Assembly (NCBI GenBank): GCA_041177965.1 | Contig: JBEGWF010000191.1 | Span: 10,219 to 74,218 of the forward strand | DNA from: SXXZ01 sp041177965 | Lineage (GTDB): Bacteria > Verrucomicrobiota > Verrucomicrobiia > Limisphaerales > UBA9464 | Direction of reading: 5' to 3' | Length of the DNA stretch: 64,000 nt | Translations under genes and position numbers: made by a program | Shown here: positions 58,523 through 64,000 of the stretch, piece by piece | How the letters are laid out: every line of letters starts with the position of its first letter | Numbering within the stretch: position 1 is the stretch's first letter | The notes under the pieces: generated by a model | The model's database searches: none | The model's input: the letters and a program-made list of their open reading frames with translations, nothing else | What the model was told of the DNA's origin: nothing

Positions 58523-60037
58523 GTGCCATCTCGACCCGTGAGCAATCCCAAAAACAACCCCGTGGTGTTGCTGGTCGGCGCGGATGAGTCGCTGCAGAAG
58601 ATCGTTGCGTACCACCTCAAGAAGAACGGCCACGAGGCGGAGTTTGCGGAGACCGTGAGCGAGGCCGTCGCCCGGTCCGAGTCCCAGGTCGTCTGTGCGG
58701 TCGTCAATCTGCCCGTCGGCGTTGACACCGAGGGTTTGGCGGTGTTGCGGCAGTTCAGGGAGCAGCGGCCGCAGGTCCCGGTCATCGTCCTCGCGGAGCG
58801 CGGGGATTCCTCCAACGGCCTCGAGGCCATCCAACTGGGAGCCTTCGACTACGTGACCAAACCCTTGGAGATCGGGGCCTTTGTGGCCACGGTGTCCGCG
58901 GCGGTCCGCACCGGCACCTCGATGCGCCAGGCCACGGGGCACTCGCCCGGGCTTCGGGACACCCAATGGATCGGTCAGTCGCCCTCGGCGCGAACCCTTC
59001 GGGAGACCGCCTCCGCCCTCGGGGCCACCCAGGCGGATGTGCTGATCACGGGCCCCGAGGGCAGCGGCAAACGCCTGTTCGCGCGGATGCTCCATCATGT
59101 CAGCGCGCGTGCCCGTCGTCCGCTGGTCTTCGTTCCCTGCGGTTCGATTCCCGGCGACCAGCTCGAGTCCGAGCTGTTCGGCAGATCCTCCGCGCCCGGA
59201 ACGGAGCGCCCGGGCGAATCCCCCCGTCCGGGACGCGTCCAGATGGCCGAGGGTGGGACCCTGGTGCTGCTCGACATCGGCGAGGTTCCGATGGCCCAGC
59301 AGGGATTGATCCTCGAACTCCTGCAGAACCGCTGGATCCAACGCCGGGAGTCGGCTTCCCCGCATCCGATAAGCCTCAGGGTCATCGCCACGAGCCGCGT
59401 CGGTCTCCGGGCGAAGGTCGATGCCGGCGAGTTCCGGGACGACCTCTACTACCGTCTCAACGCCCTGACCGTGCAGATCCCCTCGCTGCGGGAACGGATC
59501 GACGACATCCCGCATCTCTCCGGCATTTTCCTCCAGCGCCTCTCGATGATTCGGACCGGCGAGATCCCCAGGATCTCACCGGCCGCCTCCGCGGCTCTCG
59601 AGAAATACACATGGCCCGGGAACGTCCGTGAGTTGGAGTGGGTCCTCGAGTCGGCCTATTCGAACGCCGTCGGTGGCGAGATCAGGTTGTCCGATCTCCC
59701 GCCGGGCCTCCTGAGGTCCTCCCGTTCGGGACAACGGGTCCATGGCGATGGCGATCAACCCTATGTCGGAGGCATGACCATGGAGGCCGTGGAGAGACTC
59801 GCCGTCCAGCAGACCCTGCAATTGTGCCAGGGCAACAAGGCGGCCGCCGCCCGGATCCTCGATGTCACCGAGAAGACCATCTACAACAAACTCGTGAGAC
59901 TGGGTCTGAAGGATCCTCCTGCGGTGCTGCCCCAGGGGGCACGCCGCCGCGGGCGCAGGCCCACGAACCGCGACAACCCCAGAGCGAACGCGGCGGAATC
60001 GACCCGACAGGGTTCGGGCGAGAAGTCCAAGGGTTGA
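58523..60037 (+). CDS. Degenerate NtrC-type regulator: pseudo-receiver, AAA+ domain without GAFTGA, Fis-type HTH
   Basis: A 504-residue protein with the layout of a sigma54 activator. The receiver (about 13-130) keeps K113 in VTKPLE, but the phospho-acceptor Asp is missing (V60 in AVVNLP) and the first acidic residue is Ala (GADE). The AAA+ domain has a Walker A-like GPEGSGK (177-183) and FRDDLYYRLN. After ELFG the GAFTGA sigma54-contact loop is replaced by an unrelated segment, and Walker B is changed from LFLDE to LVLLD (residues 247-251). WPGNVREL and the C-terminal Fis helix-turn-helix (GNKAAAARILDVTEKTIYNKL) are intact. It probably binds DNA without activating sigma54. Start is GTG 58523 or 58538. 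Confidence 0.85.
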   Translation: MPSRPVSNPKNNPVVLLVGADESLQKIVAYHLKKNGHEAEFAETVSEAVARSESQVVCAVVNLPVGVDTEGLAVLRQFREQRPQVPVIVLAERGDSSNGLEAIQLGAFDYVTKPLEIGAFVATVSAAVRTGTSMRQATGHSPGLRDTQWIGQSPSARTLRETASALGATQADVLITGPEGSGKRLFARMLHHVSARARRPLVFVPCGSIPGDQLESELFGRSSAPGTERPGESPRPGRVQMAEGGTLVLLDIGEVPMAQQGLILELLQNRWIQRRESASPHPISLRVIATSRVGLRAKVDAGEFRDDLYYRLNALTVQIPSLRERIDDIPHLSGIFLQRLSMIRTGEIPRISPAASAALEKYTWPGNVRELEWVLESAYSNAVGGEIRLSDLPPGLLRSSRSGQRVHGDGDQPYVGGMTMEAVERLAVQQTLQLCQGNKAAAARILDVTEKTIYNKLVRLGLKDPPAVLPQGARRRGRRPTNRDNPRANAAESTRQGSGEKSKG

Positions 60038-60097
60038 TCCGGTGGCGAGCCCCGTCACGGGGCGGAACCCAGTCCCACGGCGATACGACACGGTCCC

Positions 60098-60122
60098 GAA
60101 AAAAAATCCCCCCGGGAGGATC
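60098..60122 (-). terminator. Rho-independent terminator of the Gfo/Idh gene
   Basis: On the minus strand ATCCTCC pairs with GGGGGAT (one G-U) and is followed by eight T residues (plus-strand A-run 60099-60106). This is the only hairpin plus T-run of classical form noticed in the window. It lies about 50 bases after the oxidoreductase stop. Confidence 0.65.
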
Positions 60123-60139
60123 CCGGGAGGATGTCCGTG

Positions 60140-60156
60140 GGTCCCGAAGAGGGACC
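60140..60156 (-). repeat. Perfect hairpin after the Gfo/Idh stop codon
   Basis: GGTCCC-GAAGA-GGGACC, a perfect 6-bp stem with a 5-base loop, lies between the Gfo/Idh stop and the terminator. It may protect the 3' end of the mRNA. Confidence 0.4.
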
Positions 60157-60169
60157 GCCCGGATGAGGT

Positions 60170-61513
60170 TCAGACCACCATCTTGAACCACTTGGTGTCA
60201 CCCGGGACGGCCACCGGGTAGAAGCCGTTGGCGTCGGCCTTCGACTTGCACTCCGAATCCCAGCGCAGGTTCTCGAAGTCGTTCGGGGCGAGGTTCACGT
60301 TGGAATTGAGCGCCTGTTCCCAGGTGATCGTCTTGCCGGTGTAGGTGGACATCCGTCCCATGATCGAGGTCAGCGACGACTTGGCCCCGTTGAACGCCTC
60401 GTTGTACTCGGTGTTCTTGCGGATGGCGGCGAACAGGTCGTCGTGCTCCTGCTGGTACGGATCGACCTGCTTCTCGCCCCGGTACCGCCACGCATTGCCG
60501 CCGCCCGACGGGGTGATGGAGTGGCCGCTGATGTTGCAGAAGCCCTTGGATCCGACGCACTGCTCCGACACGTTGCTGTCGGCGCCGCGGATGTGCCGGC
60601 ACTGGCTCAGCAGGGTGGTGCCGTCGGCGTAGGTGTACTCGACGGCGTGGTGGTCGAAGATCTCGCCGTACTCCTTCTGGATGCGCACCTGGCGGCCACC
60701 CATGCCGTGGGCCTTGACCGGGTAGGCGTTCTTGACCCAGTTGGCCACGTCGAGGTTGTGGATGTGCTGCTCGGTGATGTGGTCGCCGCAGAGCCAGTTG
60801 AAGTAGTACCAGTTGCGCATCTGGTACTCGAGTTCGGTCTGGCCGTCCTTGCGCGGGTTGACCCACACGCCGCCGTCGTTCCAATAGGCGCGTACCAGGT
60901 AGATGTCGCCCAGGGCTCCGTCGTGCAGGCGCTTCATCGTCTCGAGATAGCCGGGCTGATGGTGGCGCTGCAGGCCGACACCCACCTTGAGGTTCTTCTT
61001 CTTGGCCTCCTCGGCGGCGGCGAGCACACGGCGGACGCCGGGGCCGTCGACGGCGACCGGCTTCTCCATGAACACGTGCTTGCCCTGGCGCACGGCCTCC
61101 TCGAAGTGCTGCGGGCGGAATCCCGGCGGCGTGGCCAGAACGACGACATCGGCGAGGGCGATGGCCTTCTTGTAGCCGTCGAGACCCACGAACTGACGAT
61201 CGGCCGGCACGTCGACCTTGGCTCCCTGGGAGGACTTGAGGCTGTTGAGCGCGCCGGTGAGGCGATCCTGGAAGGCGTCGGCCATGGCCACGAGCTTCAC
61301 GCCCGGCACGTTCAAGGCCTGATTGGCCGCACCGGAACCGCGGCCGCCGCAGCCGATGAGCGCGATCTTGATCTCGTCGCTGGCGGCGCCGAAGGCCAGG
61401 CGTTCGATGGCCAGGCTGCCGAGCACGGCCCCGCCGACGGCGGTGCTGGAGGTGGAGAGGAAGCCGCGCCGGGTCAGGACCGAAGCGCTGGCGGAGGGGA
61501 TGATTAGGCTCAT
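60170..61513 (-). CDS. Tat-exported Gfo/Idh/MocA-family oxidoreductase
   Basis: A 447-residue NAD(P)-dependent oxidoreductase of the glucose-fructose oxidoreductase family. It starts with a twin-arginine signal (TRRGFLSTSS, RR at 15-16) and a hydrophobic stretch, so it is exported folded with its cofactor. The Rossmann motif is IALIGCGGRGSG, the catalytic lysine lies in EKPVAVD, and the conserved H region is GDHITEQHIHNLD. ATG 61513 is chosen because the signal begins there; an upstream ATG at 61561 adds 16 unrelated residues. Such Tat-exported family members are abundant in PVC bacteria; the sugar substrate is unknown. Confidence 0.87.
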   Translation of the reverse strand: MSLIIPSASASVLTRRGFLSTSSTAVGGAVLGSLAIERLAFGAASDEIKIALIGCGGRGSGAANQALNVPGVKLVAMADAFQDRLTGALNSLKSSQGAKVDVPADRQFVGLDGYKKAIALADVVVLATPPGFRPQHFEEAVRQGKHVFMEKPVAVDGPGVRRVLAAAEEAKKKNLKVGVGLQRHHQPGYLETMKRLHDGALGDIYLVRAYWNDGGVWVNPRKDGQTELEYQMRNWYYFNWLCGDHITEQHIHNLDVANWVKNAYPVKAHGMGGRQVRIQKEYGEIFDHHAVEYTYADGTTLLSQCRHIRGADSNVSEQCVGSKGFCNISGHSITPSGGGNAWRYRGEKQVDPYQQEHDDLFAAIRKNTEYNEAFNGAKSSLTSIMGRMSTYTGKTITWEQALNSNVNLAPNDFENLRWDSECKSKADANGFYPVAVPGDTKWFKMVV

Positions 61514-61644
61514 GTGGATGGAACGTTGGGTGAAGCCTGACGCCCTTTCCTTCCGGGCCATTCATGGCCGTGCATCACGGAGGGCAAGCGCTGCGGAGTC
61601 ACCGGTGGAACTGCAAAAACGCTACTCTTCGCAGCGGGACGGGA

Positions 61645-63261
61645 TCAACCGGAAGTTTGCGCCGCACCCGCATCGGGGGAAGCCGGCCGCTTCCTGCGTT
61701 TCACGACGGCGAGCACATCCGAGGCTTCCCGGATCCCCAGCAGCGTGGCCGCCAGGAAGTACCCTCCGGCGGCGACGGCCATGGGCGCGAAGGTCGCTCC
61801 GAGGCGCGCAGGCAGACCGCGTTGTCCGATCCAGCGGTCCCAGAACCACAGGGTGGCGGCGGCTGTTCCGGCGGCCACCAATGCGGCTCCGGCCATGCGG
61901 GTCAGCGGAGCGAACAAGGCGGTCAGGTCGAACTTCGGCTGCTTGCGCTTGAGGGCGTAGAAGAGGAGGAAGCACTGCAGCGTGGAGCTGGCCGAGTTGG
62001 CGATCGCCAGCCCGGCCCTCGGCATCACGCTCACCGAGACGAAGGCGAAGACGAAGTTGGCCGCGATGGCCGCGAGGCTGATCCGCATGGGGGTCTTGGT
62101 GTCCCCCAGGGCGTAGAAGGCCCGGGCCAGGACGTTGTTCAGCGAGAAGGCCATCAGGCTCGGGCTGAGGCAGAGGATCATGAAACTGACCTGGGCGGTG
62201 GATCCGGCCTGGAACTCACCCCTTTCGAACAGCAGTCGGACGATCGGTTCGGAGAGGGTCAGGAGCAGCACCAGCGGCAGCAGCGTCAGGAAGATCAACT
62301 GCTGCAAGCCCTCGGTGAGGGTGTTGCGGAACTCAGGGTACTTCTTGTCGACCGCCAATGTGCTGAGCTCGGTCAGCAGGACCGTGGCCAGGGAGATGCC
62401 CACCACGCCCTGCGGCAGTTCCATCAGGCGGACCGCATAATTGAAGGAGGAGATGATCTCCCGGCCATGGGTGTAGGCGAAGGCCTGGCACAGCACGGTG
62501 TTCAGCTGGAAGGCGGCCACGCCGATCACCGAGGGGCCCATCCGGCGGGCGACCTCGCGGACGGCGGGCTCCTTCAACGGATTCAGCCATCGGAACCGGA
62601 ATCCCTCGGAGATCAAGGAGGGCACCTGAAAGGCGGCCTGCGCCACCCCGGCCACGACCACCCCGACGGCCAGTGCGTAGACCTGCTGGTGCAATTTGGC
62701 TCCGAAGCGAGGCGCCAGCCACCAGACGGATGCGAGCATCGCCACATTGAGCATGGTGGCCCCGAGCGCGGGCAGGAAGAAGTGATTGCGGGCGTTGAGC
62801 ATCCCGATGAAGCCGGCGGCGACGCATACCAGCGGCAGGTAGGGGAGCATCCACCGCATCAGGCTGAACATCAGATGGGTGTTCACATCGATGTTCAAAA
62901 AGACGTTGTAGTCGCTGGCGCAGAACCAGAGCAGGAGGCTGACCGCCCCCAGCAGCACCAGACAGATGACGGAGCAGGCAAGGAACACCGCCCAGGTGCA
63001 GGCCAGTCCGACCCGCCACGCCGCGGCCACGCCCTCCTTGCGTTCGGTCTCCTTGAAGATCGGGATGAAGGCCGAGGAGAGGGCGCCTTCGCCCAGGAGC
63101 CGACGGAAGAGGTTCGGGATCTGGAAGGCCAGGAAGAAGGCGTCGGCCACGGGTCCGGTGCCCATGAACGCCGCGTAGGCGGACTCGCGGACGAATCCGA
63201 GAATCCGGCTCAGCAGGGTGGCCGCACCGGCCGCGCTCGATGAGGACAACCATCGTGACAT
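61645..63261 (-). CDS. murJ: Lipid II flippase MurJ (MviN)
   Basis: Moves lipid II across the inner membrane for peptidoglycan synthesis. The 538-residue MATE/MOP-type transporter shows the expected 13-14 hydrophobic segments. The N-terminal SRILGFVRESAYAAFMG, ADAFFLAFQIPNLFRRLLGEGALSSAFIPIF and the later FYALGDTKTPMRIS blocks are conserved. ATG 63261 is chosen over a frame start at 63285 because the conserved block follows directly. The next gene upstream is divergent, and the Gfo/Idh gene follows after 131 bases on the same strand. Secure call. Confidence 0.93.
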   Translation of the reverse strand: MSRWLSSSSAAGAATLLSRILGFVRESAYAAFMGTGPVADAFFLAFQIPNLFRRLLGEGALSSAFIPIFKETERKEGVAAAWRVGLACTWAVFLACSVICLVLLGAVSLLLWFCASDYNVFLNIDVNTHLMFSLMRWMLPYLPLVCVAAGFIGMLNARNHFFLPALGATMLNVAMLASVWWLAPRFGAKLHQQVYALAVGVVVAGVAQAAFQVPSLISEGFRFRWLNPLKEPAVREVARRMGPSVIGVAAFQLNTVLCQAFAYTHGREIISSFNYAVRLMELPQGVVGISLATVLLTELSTLAVDKKYPEFRNTLTEGLQQLIFLTLLPLVLLLTLSEPIVRLLFERGEFQAGSTAQVSFMILCLSPSLMAFSLNNVLARAFYALGDTKTPMRISLAAIAANFVFAFVSVSVMPRAGLAIANSASSTLQCFLLFYALKRKQPKFDLTALFAPLTRMAGAALVAAGTAAATLWFWDRWIGQRGLPARLGATFAPMAVAAGGYFLAATLLGIREASDVLAVVKRRKRPASPDAGAAQTSG

Positions 63262-63396
63262 CGCGCCGTCAGCATCCCGCAGCACCTCTCACGACCCAAG
63301 GGAAAACCTGGACGACCCGGGGTCCGGGACGTGGCGGGCATGGCCTTGTCGATGAATCCACCTGCGGATCTGGCCCGGGCGTGCTAGCCTCCGGCG

Positions 63397-64000
63397 ATGA
63401 ATCAATCGATCCGCAGGGCGCCCGGGGCGCCGATCTGGTGTCGCGTGGCCGTGGGGTTCCTGATGGCGTGGCTGCAAACGTCGCGGGCCGACGATCTGGT
63501 CGCCAAGAAGTTCGACCAGAACATCGAGGGTTTTTCCGGAGGATGGGGCGCCGAGCGGGCCTATTCCTGGGATCCGGCCATCGACGGGGCGGGCGACGCC
63601 GAATCCGGGTCGCTGCGGGCCGACGTTGATTTCAGCTCGGGCGGCGACACCACTCTCCAGGCGGGTCTCCAGATCTCCGACTTCGCGCCCTATGACAAGG
63701 TCCGGTTGGACGTCTATCTGGATCCGGACACCAAGCCGAATGCCAAGGGGGACTACGGAACGATTTCCGTCCGGCTCCGACCGGTGGGCTGGGGTTGGCC
63801 GGGGACCGAAGTGCCGATGGGAACGCTGACGAAGACCGGGTGGACCCGTTTCGAAAAGCCGCTCCCGGCCTCCGCCACGGCCAGCGTGGGCGTGAACATC
63901 CATTGGAACTCCGGGCTCACCGGGTCGCAGTCCCTCTGGATCGACAACCTGGTCTTCGTGAAGGCCTCGGCGCCGCCGCCGCCGCCCGCCCTGAGCCTGA
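63397..64000 (+). CDS. Secreted protein with N-terminal carbohydrate-binding-like domain (cut by window end)
   Basis: An ATG at 63397 opens a frame that runs off the window (201 codons visible). The start is a signal peptide (about 1-33, GFLMAWLQTSRA). One jelly-roll-like domain follows (GWGAERAYSWDP, VRLDVYLDPD, TISVRLRPVGWGWPG, GVNIHWNSG, LWIDNLVFVK), resembling carbohydrate-binding modules of mannanases and related glycoside hydrolases. The linker SAPPPPPA at the end suggests a further, probably catalytic, domain beyond the edge. A TAGCCT box lies 6 bases before the ATG, with no ribosome binding site. Enzyme type is not visible. Confidence 0.65.
   Translation, partial: MNQSIRRAPGAPIWCRVAVGFLMAWLQTSRADDLVAKKFDQNIEGFSGGWGAERAYSWDPAIDGAGDAESGSLRADVDFSSGGDTTLQAGLQISDFAPYDKVRLDVYLDPDTKPNAKGDYGTISVRLRPVGWGWPGTEVPMGTLTKTGWTRFEKPLPASATASVGVNIHWNSGLTGSQSLWIDNLVFVKASAPPPPPALSL

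Overview
The window is GC-rich, gene-dense bacterial chromosome. I infer a member of the Verrucomicrobiota (PVC group); this comes from gene content, not from a database match. The pointers are a very large PVC-type c-type cytochrome with propeller and HEAT repeats (29973-33686), CRTAC1/UnbV-type FG-GAP proteins (48607-50481 and a decayed relative at 25620-26253), Tat-exported Gfo/Idh and amidohydrolase proteins, a pseudopilin with the G/FTLIELLVVI start, a PQQ-like propeller protein, and a futalosine-pathway menaquinone enzyme. No plasmid, prophage, IS element, CRISPR array or rRNA gene was seen. There is one tRNA gene, tRNA-Arg(UCG).

Layout. 1-8.8 kb: a truncated NusG-like gene coupled to rsmB, a YhcH-type sugar protein, a LuxE-LuxC-QueD run on the minus strand, a sugar nucleotidyltransferase, an acyl-CoA ligase and dGTPase. 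8.8-18 kb: mqnE, two secreted proteins, recF, an M14 peptidase, a sugar ABC ATPase, nagB, ruvX and truA. 18-29.8 kb: an MscS channel, two amidohydrolases, ndk, a divergent UvrA paralogue, the FG-GAP pseudogene, rsfS, a P1B-4 metal ATPase and a TlpA-like protein. 30-40.3 kb: the PVC cytochrome, an RlmI-type methyltransferase, two anchored small proteins, a serine hydrolase, and a TetR gene divergent from a two-gene membrane operon. 40.5-48.6 kb: tRNA-Arg, a TPR membrane protein, pilT, DUF2905, yacG and a three-gene polysaccharide export module (outer-membrane barrel, Wza-like, Wzc-like kinase). 48.6-64 kb: the FG-GAP protein, squalene/phytoene synthase plus SDR, trpC, a pseudopilin, a TRASH-like protein, ogt, a lipoprotein, a metallo-beta-lactamase exonuclease, a PQQ-propeller protein, a degenerate NtrC-type regulator, a Gfo/Idh oxidoreductase, murJ and a secreted protein cut by the window end.

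How the genes relate. Most of the window is housekeeping: translation and RNA modification (rsmB, truA, rlmI-like, rsfS, queD, tRNA-Arg), DNA metabolism (recF, ruvX, uvrA-like, ogt, dgt, ndk) and envelope (murJ, pilT, mscS). The accessory layer is sugar and polysaccharide handling (nagB, ABC ATPase, YhcH, nucleotidyltransferase, Wza/Wzc, secreted domains) and lipid chemistry (LuxC/LuxE, acyl-CoA ligase, squalene/phytoene synthase, an ABA4-like protein). Convergent gene pairs are usually separated by a short GC-rich hairpin without a T-run. Several genes have a TAGGNT-like -10 box only a few bases before the ATG and no visible Shine-Dalgarno sequence, suggesting leaderless or very short-leader transcripts. 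The only gene-free stretch above 300 bp is 25618-26431, and it is mostly the FG-GAP pseudogene.
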